Positions 54,377-64,000 of a stretch of 64,000 nucleotides of DNA are shown one piece after another. This DNA comes from Plicaturopsis crispa FD-325 SS-3 (taxonomy: Eukaryota; Basidiomycota; Agaricomycetes; Amylocorticiales; Amylocorticiaceae), in the NCBI GenBank assembly GCA_000827205.1, contig KN832554.1, positions 1,796,345 to 1,860,344 on the forward strand, read 5' to 3'. The translations under genes and the position numbers were made by a program. Each line of letters opens with the position of its first letter. Position 1 is the first letter of the stretch. Under the pieces are notes generated by a model. It ran no database searches. It had not been told where the DNA came from and saw nothing but the letters and a program-made list of their open reading frames with translations.

Positions 54377-55880
54377 AGCGGATGACTCAGATGAGACGAG
54401 TGTGCTGAGTGAGCGTTGGTCCGCAATGGAACGAGCCACCCGGTAAATAAGTAGTAAACGACCTAGATGCCAGTTGACGACAGGAAAGGACGGGCAGTCT
54501 GACGACTTGAAGGCGGGCGTGATAAGAGGGAAAAGCGCAAGGGAAAGGCGTGGTGGTCGTACGAGAACGAGAAGAAAAAGAGAGCAGACCCGATGGATGG
54601 CGGCGGCAGCCTGAGCGAACGACGATTCCTCTTACGCAGTCCGTGCCGTTCTCGGCACCTTTCATCTCAGCCGGCTATCTTGTTCTGGCTGCCCGACCGT
54701 GGCCAGGATGGTCTTTCTCTTCCCCACACATTCATTGCCACAAAAGACGGGTTTCAGGTATGTTTCCTACCGAGTTTTGGCTTGCGGTCCTGCTTGGAAA
54801 GGACATCTCATCTCGACAAGCCACTTGCGAGTCCCTGGAGTTCACCCGGACATGACCGTACTGCTTTGTCAATGCATTTGGCCCATCGATATCAAGCCCC
54901 CACGGAGTATCATCAAGAAAACCTTTGCGCCGACCCGCAGCCTCCCGCAGTCACAGATGGCCGAGTGACCCGTTGCTCGATTCCCATTGCTCAACCACGG
55001 GGCCCAGGTCAGAATCTCCCAAATCTGCGGACTTGTGTGATTGGTGCGTGCACGTCTCGAATCATCTGCCTACCGTCGCATGCTTACATCTGTAACATGA
55101 CGAGAAGGATCCGACGCGACGCGAATGCGTTACACATGTGCTATATATAATCGGTCTCTGCCTGCCTGCTGTCAAAACTGGTCCAGGTCGACCCACTTGA
55201 ACCGATCCACTCGTGTCCGAGCCCGAAGCTTCCGACAGCGAGTACGCACCCCATAGTCTGACAGAACATGTGGTTGCAACATGTATGTTTACCTTTGGTG
55301 GCGCTGGGAGTATCCATATGCCTGCTTCTAGCAAGGCCTATGTCCAGTTTCAAGGCTCGCGTCGCGTACCGATGCACACTTCATCGTGGACCGTGACCAA
55401 CGGCTATACGATCGGAACGGACGCGCTTGCTTTGGATCGATACACGACGCAAATCTGCACAACGTTTGGCATTACCCTAGTCCAATTTCGAGCTCGTCGC
55501 TCGGTTTACAATCAGGTATGACCTCGTGCTGCTTGCCCTGTAACCCGACGGCCCGCTATAAATGCAGGAGAGCGTTCTTCTGGCCGCCATCGACGACCGC
55601 GCGGAGCACATTTCGTTGCTTCGTTCTGCCCATGCCGCCAAAGCTGTGGGTACTGTATTATCGAGCTCGAGGTATACATCCAAGCTGTAGCCAATCGTCT
55701 GCCCGCATAATCCAGGAAGTGACGGTGGTTCACGCTCATCGACTTCCCAGACACCAATTCTAAGAGCAAAGAGAAGAACAGTGTTGAGCGCATAGTACAT
55801 AGTATATAAATCAATGCAATCGAATGCATGAGACCTCTAGATATTCAAGCACCACCGTCTCCATACTGAGAATTCAGCAT
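54377..55880. other. 1.5-kb intergenic stretch, no gene recognised
   Basis: It contains plus-strand frames of 185 codons (54593-55150) and 102 codons (55213-55521) whose translations have no recognisable motif and biased Arg/Ser/Pro composition. A TATATATA-type word lies near 55141-55149. A long non-coding RNA or a lineage-specific gene is possible but nothing supports one directly. Confidence 0.4.
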
Positions 55881-56595
55881 CCTACTTTCCGTACGTTCCA
55901 CTAAACTTGAAAGTGCCCTCATCCGGCTGCCAACGGACGGTAACCTCTGATCCACTAATGGAAAGTGTATCATATCTAGTTCGACATGTTTCAGTGAGCA
56001 TTCGGGGCAGAGTCTCGCTCGTACACGCACCTAATGGAGACATTCAAGTCACCGATAGCGTCCTCAAAGTCCGCCTTGGGGATCTTCTTCATCTTGAACG
56101 TGGGAGGGCCGCCCAGGCCGAGCAACGCGCCAAACACCTCCGCGTCGTTGCATACGCCGTCGTATACCCATCTAGCGCTGCCTGTTTTGCACGAAGGCTT
56201 CCACTGAAGAAAAGACGCGTCGGTAAACATACAGACACGCATCGAGCAGCCGCGTGAACCCAATCCAAACTCACGGTCATCTGTTTCCTGATTCCACTCC
56301 TCGCGGCCTTCCGTACTTTCTCAGCAGCCTCCTCTATCTGCTCCTTGGTCTTTGGCGCGGGCTTCGACGCGCCTGCTCCTCCTCCGCCTTCGAGACTCCT
56401 GGCATATGTCGCGAGGTCGACTAGCGCTTGACGCGTGGCATCCGCGTCGTCTGGGACGGGGTACGCGGTGGGATTCGCGAGAATCGCGTCGACGAGGGCC
56501 TGGCCGGGCGAAGACGCGGCACCAGTGCGCGCTTTCTTCGCGCCTGATGTCGACGCGTCGGATTTGCGCTTCTTGCTCGTGGATGCGTCTGCCAT
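55881..56595 (-). CDS. Small orphan protein with basic N-terminus and compact C-terminal domain
   Basis: Three exons, about 195 residues. The N-terminus MADASTSKKRKSDASTSG-AKK is a likely nuclear localisation signal. A helical linker follows (DATRQALVDLATYARSLEGG, EQIEEAAEKVRKAARSGIRK). The C-terminal domain reads WKPSCKTGSARWVYDGVCND, AEVFGALLGLGGPPTFKMKK, DFEDAIGDLNVSIRYDTLSI and SGSEVTVRWQPDEGTFKFSG, ending TYGK. Both introns are cleanly phased (MT|WK; AG|A for Arg before YDT), so the gene looks live. I do not recognise the domain; it is compact with a Trp-led start and several beta-like strands. It is divergent from RCF2, 398 bp apart. Confidence 0.75.
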
Positions 56596-56993
56596 TGCGT
56601 CAAAAAGATGTTTTCTGTGGTAGTGTCCTTGTTGGCGTGAGGCAAGCAGTAGTTTGACGTTGTCGCTGTCGTTGTCGAGGAAACGATGTGCAGCTGTGAT
56701 TATTTGCAATAATTTGAATTTTATTTTTGTCAAGAGCGAGACCGTGGCACGATGCCACGTGGCGCGTGGTATCTCCTGGCCAGACCTCGCGAGTCGACGC
56801 GCCTTTCCCCGATTGGCTTGCCCGAGACCTCCCGATCGTAGCACGACGTTTCATTCGACGTCACGGCGGTCCACGGGATAGGCTGGGCTATATCTCTGCT
56901 GTCAGACGAGGCAAAGTCCAAAGTCCAAAACTTCATTGCAGCAGCTCTTGGTTCTGTCTATCATAGACTCTGAATCACCTCTTCACACTCATC

Positions 56994-57899
56994 ATGAAGG
57001 TGCGCCTGCTGCGACGTCGCACACACCACGCCGATTGACCGAGAAATTGCTTTCCAGCTCGCGACGAAAGAAGAGATAGAGGAGCACCAGAAGGCCACGA
57101 TCCGTGGTGCTCTGGAGGGCTCCCTCGGTAGCGCGGCGGTGGCCCTGCCCACGTTCTACCTCATGAACAAGCGGTGGCCGTACTACCGCTCGTTACCGCC
57201 CTCGTTGAAACTGCTCGGCCTCATCATTGTCGTTGCACCGTGTCTTTCTATCCAGGCCGAGCGCCGAGGCTTAGAATACGACAAATCTACATGGTACGTC
57301 CTGTCTTACAATGGACGCTGAATCCGATTTGATTTTCTGTATATAGGACTGGTGCGGGGAAGGCAGAGCTGGAGCGTGAGGCTGCGGAGAGGGAACGGCG
57401 TTGGCAGCAGCTAAGCTTGTCCCGGCGGATTACCGAATGGACGGTGGACCACCAATACAGTCTCATTGTGGCTGGTTGGGCACTCAGCGTAGGCATCGCA
57501 GGTGCCGTAGTCTGGCGCCGGCCATTCGAGACACCCACTCAAAAGGTGCGTCATCCGTCCATATACTGCATCGCAAGACAAACTGACGCGCCTGCTGGTA
57601 GATTGTGCAAGTCCGTATGTGGGCGCAGGGCTCGACGATGTTGATGATGCTCGCGGCCGGTATTTTGACCGCGCAGCGACGCAAGGAGTCGATGGACCAC
57701 GTCAGTGCAATTCCATGCGGTATATTATCCACCGAGTGATAACTTACAGTCCGATTTCAGCGCGGGGAGGACCACTCGTGGATGCAAATGGTGAGTCTGT
57801 CTAGTAGCGAATCAAACTCTTTTATTGACGCGTTTTCTCCAGCTTGACGAGCAAAAGAAGGAGGAGGAAGCTCGCAAGGTCAAGGCCATTGCGGCGTGA
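56994..57899 (+). CDS. RCF2: Respiratory supercomplex factor 2 (Rcf2), HIG1 domain
   Basis: Inner mitochondrial membrane protein associating with cytochrome c oxidase and supercomplexes. The first exon holds only Met-Lys (56994-56999); then come LATKEEIEEHQKATIRGALE, LPTFYLMNKRWPYYRSLPPS, LKLLGLIIVVAPCLSIQAE, ITEWTVDHQYSLIVAGWALS and VGIAGAVVWRRPFETPTQK-IV, with the HIG1 signature QVRMWAQG followed by a last hydrophobic helix STMLMMLAAGILTAQ. A charged C-terminus ends EARKVKAIAA. Six exons, about 220 residues, close to yeast Rcf2. The tiny first exon is supported by a GTGCGC donor and a CCAG acceptor giving MK-LATKEE. Confidence 0.92.
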
Positions 57900-59461
57900 A
57901 GTCGAGTCGGACTCGGTGACCAGTAGACTTGCATTATCCAGCTACGATTAATTATCGCTTCCCCTCCTTGTATCCCCGAACCATTGTATTCCTCGATACC
58001 TGCATGCACATAGACAGTACTTTACACCCCTTTCAACTTGTGCGCCTCGCCGTTCGGTAAAGGTGCAATCCCAGTGAAAATCGGTGCGTGGGATATCTAA
58101 GTCCTACGAATTATATCGAACTTTTTGTGTGCCAAGCCTGTGCCAATCGGACGATATCGAGTGTTTTCGAAAGCTGTCGGAGGAAGCGCTACACGTGTTG
58201 TCGGTCTCAATCAACGGGAGTCTTCCGCCTGCCCGTCTCCTCTCCTTCCTTCAGTTGATAATATTATATCGCATTTCCTCGAACTCTCGCTTGCACTCTG
58301 CTGACTTAATGCAAAAGCCTTCGCTCGACTGACGGACGCATCTGTTTGGGGAGAGGTCGAGCGCCGCTCTGCCGAGCGGTGTTTGAAAAACATGGTGAGA
58401 TTTTCGTCGCCTCCCCTTGTGTTTCTTGTCTTTCCACCACCACCACCATCACTCTGCCACATCGACAACCACCTCAGACGACGACAAAGATGACCATCAC
58501 CACTCCGCTCCCCTTTCCTGACAGCTGCGCTCACCGCTGTCCTGTTACGCGCCACGACTACGCCCACAGGTTCCGCATCGTACGCCCTGGTATCGCGCCC
58601 GCTTCTTCAGCTCAAGACGTTGCGGCCCAGCACGGTGGCAGGGCCTTCAGCAGGCCTAATCATGGCATGACTGGTGCGTACATACCGCCTCGCGTAGATG
58701 TCAGAACTACTGCAGACCGACTCCCCTTACAGAACCACACAGTATGCACCCCGGGCGGACAGCAGGTATGTCTTAGAGGACTACGACATAGGTAAGCTTT
58801 CCCCACTCGTTCGCATTGACTGAATCCCGGCATCACACAGGTTTCCGGACGATAACAAAGCAGCGGATTTGTTAGCCCAATGACTGGGTGAGTTGCTCAT
58901 ATCCCTATCTTTTTACTTGCAGCTAACGGGTCTCTTACACAGCGTAAATATCACTTCTCAGAACGGTGGCGCTCTGCACTCGCGCTCCTGTTACCGGCAC
59001 CCCTCGTAGTCGTACTTGTGTATGCCTGTAATTACATAGAATTCAATAAAATTAGATTTTCACGGTACCAAATGTGTGATCCTGGTAACAAACGGAGGGA
59101 AATGAAAAGGTTGACCGCATTCGATATTGTCCTATAGGGCTCGTTGGCTACGTCGGCTGAGCAACGAAACTTTCGACAGAGTTAGATATCGTCACATTTT
59201 TTGTGCCAGTTTTATGACAATGTCGGACACCTTACGATGATTTCGAAGTGCTAAGCGAGGTCCGACAGAATTCGACATAATCCGATATTATATTAGTCAA
59301 TTTTCACTGGGGTGCAATATTAATGGCCACTGGCAGTGACGCCATGTCGCAAAGACAGGGGCGTTCCGAACTCAGACGCTTACGCACCGAGAAATATTGG
59401 CGCTGTCAAGTTCCTCGTCCTCGACACTGGTGAACGTCCGACAAAACCAGCTCAGGACGCA
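57900..59461. other. Intergenic region with an uncertain small spliced gene
   Basis: Between RCF2 and the CLPTM1-like gene. A plus-strand frame from 58346 to 58795, with a Met at 58490, has plausible donors at about 58676, 58767 and 58793, and acceptors at 58737 and 58850. Short coding-like pieces such as RTTQYAPRADSRYVLEDYDI suggest a small spliced gene of 60-120 residues, but no model stays open with confidence. From 59100 to 59300 the DNA has repeated TCGACA/TCGGACA/TCCGACA and GATATT/GATATC words. Confidence 0.35.
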
Positions 59462-62285
59462 ATGGCGACACAGAATAGGGCTGCACCAGCAGCGCAGCCA
59501 GAGGAATCCTACTTCAAGAAGTTCATACAAGTAGGACAGGTCAGTGCCAGCAATCAATGTACTATGACCGTACAGCTAAAAGTAATCTGTCGTCTTTAGC
59601 AAGTATTCATAATATGGGCAGTCACGCAAGTCGGTGCGTTGTCGCCTACTCGGCCTACTGTTTCATATTTGACACGCTCCATTAGGTACCAAATACTTCG
59701 CGTCCAAGGCGCCAGCTACGCCCCCCGTTCCAAATGCCCAGGTCACCCCCGGTGCACAAGGTCCCGTCGCGCCAGTACAGGTCGACCCATTCCTCCTCCC
59801 ACCTGTGCGGACTACCTCTGCATGGCCCCTCGGCGAGCGCATCTCCATGCACGTGCACCTAAGTCAGTCACCGAATGGCGATGTATTCTCGAGCAAATGG
59901 ACGTCTGCGTGGCGGCACGATGCGGACGCGGGTCTGCCGAGTTTCGTGTGGTCGAACATCACGTACGGGGACTGGCAGGAGTCGCGGACGGCTGAGTATC
60001 AAGTCAATTTGCCTGAGGTGCGCCGATTCTGAGCTTGAGATTGCGCATATTGTACTAAAGGTGTTGTAGGCCGTGCAGAACAACGGCTCGCTATGGGCAG
60101 ACGTGTTCCTCGTCAAAGACGGAGCGAGCCCTGACCCGACGGACCCGTCGTTTGATCCCAAATCTGTGCACCACGTCCGGAAATGTGCGTACTGTCATCA
60201 TCAGTAGGCCCTCTGAACTAGCTGACTGGTATGTGCATTGGTAGTGTTGACACAGTATCTTCCGAAGGTCAAGGTCCGCAAGGAGAAGAACCTATTGGGC
60301 GGAAACACCGACGGTCAAGCCGACGATGAGGAGGAAGTCGAGGAGGTATGCTCCCTCCCCCATTAATTATTCGTCATTGACGCCTCCATCCTGTTGTGTA
60401 GAAGACCGTTATCGCTTCTCATTGGCATAGCGTAAGTGGTGGCGGTCAACATATCTCCGATTATTCTGACGCCAAATCATCAACGTTTAGAACCTGACTT
60501 TGGCGCTCATCTCAGATGATGTAGCTGTACCTTATGGAACTTTACCTCCGCCACTGCTAGAACGTTCGTCTATGTTTCCTGCTTTCTATGTGCCCTCTAT
60601 CTGACTTGAAACACCAGATGTACAACTTGCCAGCAATGAGCGCGATGCAACCGGGACGCAGGGCTTCCACAAACCTATCATCTTCCCCAACGAATTTTGG
60701 CGCCTGCGCTCCCAGTATATCGAGATCAACAGCACCACGCCGACGCTCCCGCTCCAGATAGTCTTCCAGCCGATGTCGTACATGAAGTTCCAGATTTTCG
60801 CTTCCATGACCCACGGCTTCAACGAGGCTGCGAAGCAACAGGGCGCCGGGGCGGGCGCAGAGCTGGATGAGCTGAAGCGGATGCTCGTGGAGACGAACCC
60901 GTGGTTCCTAGGACTCACGGCGCTTGTCAGTATGCTGCATGTTGTGTGAGTGGTGTTGACTGGGCTTCTGCGGGGAGTGCTAACGGAAAATTCGTCGACG
61001 TGATAGCTTTGAGATGTTGGCTTTCAGCTCGGATGTATCGCACTGGCGCCAGCAAAAGGAGCTCGTCGGGGTTTCTGTCAGGTCAGTAGCATGATCCTCT
61101 TGTGTCTGTCGATATTTAGTTGATTCATCGCCTTTATACAGGACGGTAAACGATATTCTGTCTTTTAGCCGTGGGGTTAATTACTCACGAGCTACCCGTC
61201 CGTCTAGATCGTGGCGAATGTCTTTGTACAGTTTATCATCCTCCTATACCTCATCGACAACAACACGGACACAAGCTGGATGATTCTAATGGGTTCCGGA
61301 ATGGGATTGCTCATCGAAGCGTGGAAGGTATGTAACTTGGTGATGTTATTGCACAGACTACTGAATACTGCGTATCAGATCACAAAGGCGGTCGACATAA
61401 GTGTGATACCGTCTACTGGAGGCGCGTTATTACCGTACAAGATTTCCATCAAAGGTGCGCATTTTTGCTACTGTTGTATGTATGGTCAACTGACCTTGTC
61501 GGCAGACAAGCATGTCTTGAGCGAGGACGAGAAAAAGACTCAAGAGTCAGTCCGCTTGTGATCTATATATACCCACTCATATTTATCCCTATATCTGCAG
61601 GTATGATAAACTGGCGTTCCGCTATGTTTCATGGGCAGCATTCCCTTGCCTAGCGGGCTACACCATCTACTCCCTGCTTTACGAGACCCATAGGGGTTGG
61701 TACAGCTTCGTGATATCAACACTAACCTCCTTTGTTTATATGTTCGGATTTGTATGTAGTTCTAATGTTCACCCGAGATACCCGTTTGCTCACGTTGCGC
61801 CATAGGCACAACTCATTCCCCAGCTTATTATCAATTACAAGCTGAAGGTACGTGGCCTGTCAGACTTTTCCTCGGAGCAATTATTGACAGCACGCATAAG
61901 TCTGTGGCGCACATGCCGATGAAGGCAATGATTTACAAGACGTTGTCGACAGTCGTAGATGATCTTTTCGCGTAAGTGCTCTGTCTTTTTATAACCGAGT
62001 CGTCTCGTGCAAGTACTCATGCATCATGCCCTACCTTAGGTTCTGTATCAAGATGCCGTTCCTCCACCGTCTTGCCTGTTTCAGGGACGATGTTGTCTTC
62101 CTCGTCTTCCTCTATCAGGTATGCTCCCAAGCTCCGATGATTTTGCCTTACGTAGCGTGCTGATTGTCGCATTGCAGCGCTGGATATACCGCATCGATCT
62201 GAAGCGAATCAACGAGTATGGTCAGGTGGCGGAAGGCGCCGCAACGGCGGACGCTCCGGGAGAAGAATCCAAAAAGACAAAGTAA
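59462..62285 (+). CDS. CLPTM1-family multi-pass membrane protein
   Basis: Homologue of cleft lip and palate transmembrane protein 1, an ER membrane family that includes lipid scramblases and trafficking factors. More than a dozen exons, about 640 residues. It starts MATQNRAAPAAQPEESYFKK, followed by an early membrane anchor (QVFIIWAVTQV). A lumenal domain holds ISMHVHLSQSPNGDVF, YGDWQESRTAEYQVNLPE, VQNNGSLWADVFLVKDG, SHWHSNLTLALISDDVAVPY and FHKPIIFPNEFWRLRSQYIE. The conserved core follows: LTALVSMLHVV-FEMLAFSSD, VSHWRQQKELVGVSVRT, FIILLYLIDNNTDTSWMILM, FRYVSWAAFPCLAGYTIYSL, FVYMFGFAQLIPQLIINYKL and MKAMIYKTLSTVVDDLFAFC. The end is KRINEYGQVAEGA plus a Lys-rich tail. The Met at 59462 fits the family start; the in-frame Met at 59336 would add 42 residues that look non-coding. 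Confidence 0.94.
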
Positions 62286-62702
62286 ATGCAACTTCCGAGG
62301 GCACGCAAAGAGCAGGTCTTCCATTGGCAGGACCTGGATACGTTTTCAACTGGCAAGGAGAGCTCTAGGAATAAAGGGGGCTCGGTGGACGGCATATATG
62401 CGATGTGCATGGTACCTGTTTAGATTTAATGAGAACGATTATGGATAATTTAACCATGCATAGTTGGTGTTGTATGCAGGGTACATTGGACTACGGTAAA
62501 GACAAAGCACAGGATGTTTGCGAAGCGGAAGAGACGGGTGCGCACACCAACAAATCAGGCATAGCTTTTTTGTCGGTCGATGATCGGAGTCATCGGTCGA
62601 GTGTCGGTCCGGTGTTTTCAGTAGCGATTTCTCTATACTTTCACCTTTTCCATTTACCATCTCCTTCATCGCTCGCTCTGGCGCCTGATCGTCTGTATCG
62701 CA
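62286..62702. other. Intergenic gap
   Basis: 417 bp with 3' UTR and a pyrimidine-rich promoter stretch (62630-62690). No gene is seen. Confidence 0.4.
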
Positions 62703-64000
62703 ATGGCTGTCAACGGCCACGACCTGACATTCGCTTGCAAATGTCTCAATGTGCGAATACGGGGACAACCAGGGACTCGTGATGTCCCAGAGGCTCTCGG
62801 AAGAGATTCTGCGTACAGTCCTGTGCACGTCGGCGATGAGGGTATCACAGTGGTTAGTGCAATGCGCTTTGAGAGTATTCAACAATATCCTGATTTTTTT
62901 GGCTCTGTCTCTGTAGGTATACCCTCAGGTGACTTTGAGATCCTACTCGCAGGGAATTCCAGTTCCAGATAATACCCATTGCTCTCGCTACACCACTTTG
63001 TCTTGCCTCGTATGCTCGACTATCGTTTACCGGGCCCACCAAATCCTTCCAGTCGAGCTGATAGGGAGCGATGGGCCACTGTTACCCACAGAGGACTGGG
63101 TGGAGCAGGATGTTATGAAAAGCTCGGATGGATGGATTGAAGTTCATGTAGGATGCCTGGTGAGTACCCTCTCCTGCTCGGCGCACTTATATGATTTGTC
63201 CCTGCGTGGGTTGTGCATCTCATTTAACATTCCACACTATGATTGTTATCAAACCTCTGCTTACTGACGCACTTGCACCCAGTCTGGTACAGGAATAACA
63301 CAAGTGGAATCATGCACGTCATATTCACCGAACTTTTTCCTGGCGCTTCCTCGTGAGCCCAGTCGCTCGTCGCTATCTGTGGCTACGTCTCGTCCAGGAT
63401 CTCCGGTACGAGCTGCAACTCCGCCTACATATCCGCATTCTGCCTCGCCAGCCGGTCCATATCTTCCAAACATGCGGCCAATCTTTCCGCCGCCTCCATT
63501 CACACCGTCTCACCCAGTTTTCGCACATTTCGCAAAGCTAGCATCGCAACATTCGGAAGAGATTCGCGCTGATACCGAGAGAGAATTGGCACAGATAGTG
63601 AGAGAGAAAGTGGCAGCTATCGAGAGGGCGGAGGCGGAGCTGAGACGGGACGTCGAAACCATATGGCGGAAGTTCAGGCAGGGTGTGGACAAAGCAGAGC
63701 GGGAGAACCCGAGTACGCCATCTCTCCAGCACCGGGAGAGCGAGGGCTGGCATGTAGGCAATAACAGCATCCCTGGAACACCAGCGGGAGCCAGCCAGGG
63801 TACTCCGGTCTCGATCCGAGAATTCGTTGCATCACCCAATCCTCCTGTACGAGCAGCATCTGCTCAACCTTCGAGACGGTCAACACTATCAGCTTCACTG
63901 GCGACGTCATCTTTTCACCATCCCAGGGCGGCCCAAGAACAGTCACCACCGCGCTCTACTCAGGTCACTCGACCACGTTCTCCACCTCCATATTCATCGA
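62703..64000 (+). CDS. Unrecognised protein with N-terminal Cys-pair domain; 3' end outside window
   Basis: Three exons so far: 62703 to about 62851, about 62919-63160, and 63282 to beyond the window. The N-terminus MAVNGHDLTFACKCLNVRIR has a C-x-C pair; after the first intron CSRYTTLSCLVCSTIVYRAH has C-x2-C, so together they could bind zinc. Then LIGSDGPLLPTEDWVEQDVM and IEVHVGCL. The third exon is Pro/Ser-rich (PIFPPPPFTPSHPVFA), with one strong amphipathic coiled coil (SEEIRADTERELAQIVREKV, AAIERAEAELRRDVETI), then more disordered sequence including GTPVSIREFVASPNPP. Splice phases at both introns keep a sensible protein. No family name can be given. Confidence 0.75.

Noticed and set aside
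1-64000. CRISPR arrays, prokaryotic operons, riboswitches or toxin-antitoxin pairs
   Set aside because: No regularly spaced repeats and no polycistronic layout; intron-rich genes show a eukaryotic nuclear genome.

Overview
This is a nuclear genome window from a filamentous basidiomycete, most likely an agaricomycete. Genes are densely packed on both strands and cut by many short spliceosomal introns (mostly about 45-70 nt, GT..AG). The protein set is fungal: ERMES subunit Mdm34, septation protein Uds1, Orm1, Rcf2, Nop13, a Tpa1/Ofd1 dioxygenase and NAD-dependent Mtd1. No prokaryotic features, operons or CRISPR arrays are present.

Layout. 1-12.1 kb: MTD1 (5' end cut by the window), ORM1, a long helical protein of unknown function, MDM34 and a Uds1-family coiled-coil protein. 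12.1-19.7 kb: a gene-poor accessory stretch with a 375-bp repeat present twice, a tRNA-Arg(UCU) gene with an intron, a small LTR-type element (TRIM) with target-site duplication, a disrupted membrane-protein gene and one intact orphan gene. 19.7-30 kb: housekeeping genes PSY2/SMEK, TFIIB (SUA7), acyl-protein thioesterase, TRM10 and NDUFAF5. 30-46 kb: a C2H2 zinc-finger protein, a protein with two histone-fold-like segments, the second-largest subunit of RNA polymerase I, and a GLFG nucleoporin of the Nup98/Nup116 type. 46-48.4 kb: a decayed F-box/LRR-like region. 48.4-64 kb: TPA1/OFD1, NOP13, a four-helix membrane protein, an orphan small-domain protein, RCF2, a CLPTM1-family protein, and a gene running off the right edge.

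The genes do not form one pathway. They are general eukaryotic functions: one-carbon metabolism, sphingolipid control, ER-mitochondria contacts, PP4 signalling, Pol I and Pol II transcription, tRNA methylation, complex I assembly, nuclear pores, ribosome biogenesis and respiratory supercomplexes. Convergent and divergent neighbours are often under 200 bp apart. The most unusual material is in the 12.1-19.7 kb island. There the two 375-bp copies differ at only two positions by eye, one copy carries a whole tRNA gene and the other only its 3' tail, and a 33-bp piece found beside the first copy recurs as an insertion flanked by an 18-bp duplication inside a nearby gene.

Exon boundaries were read by eye from splice signals and protein continuity. 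Functions of recognised genes rest on remembered family motifs, not on a database search.
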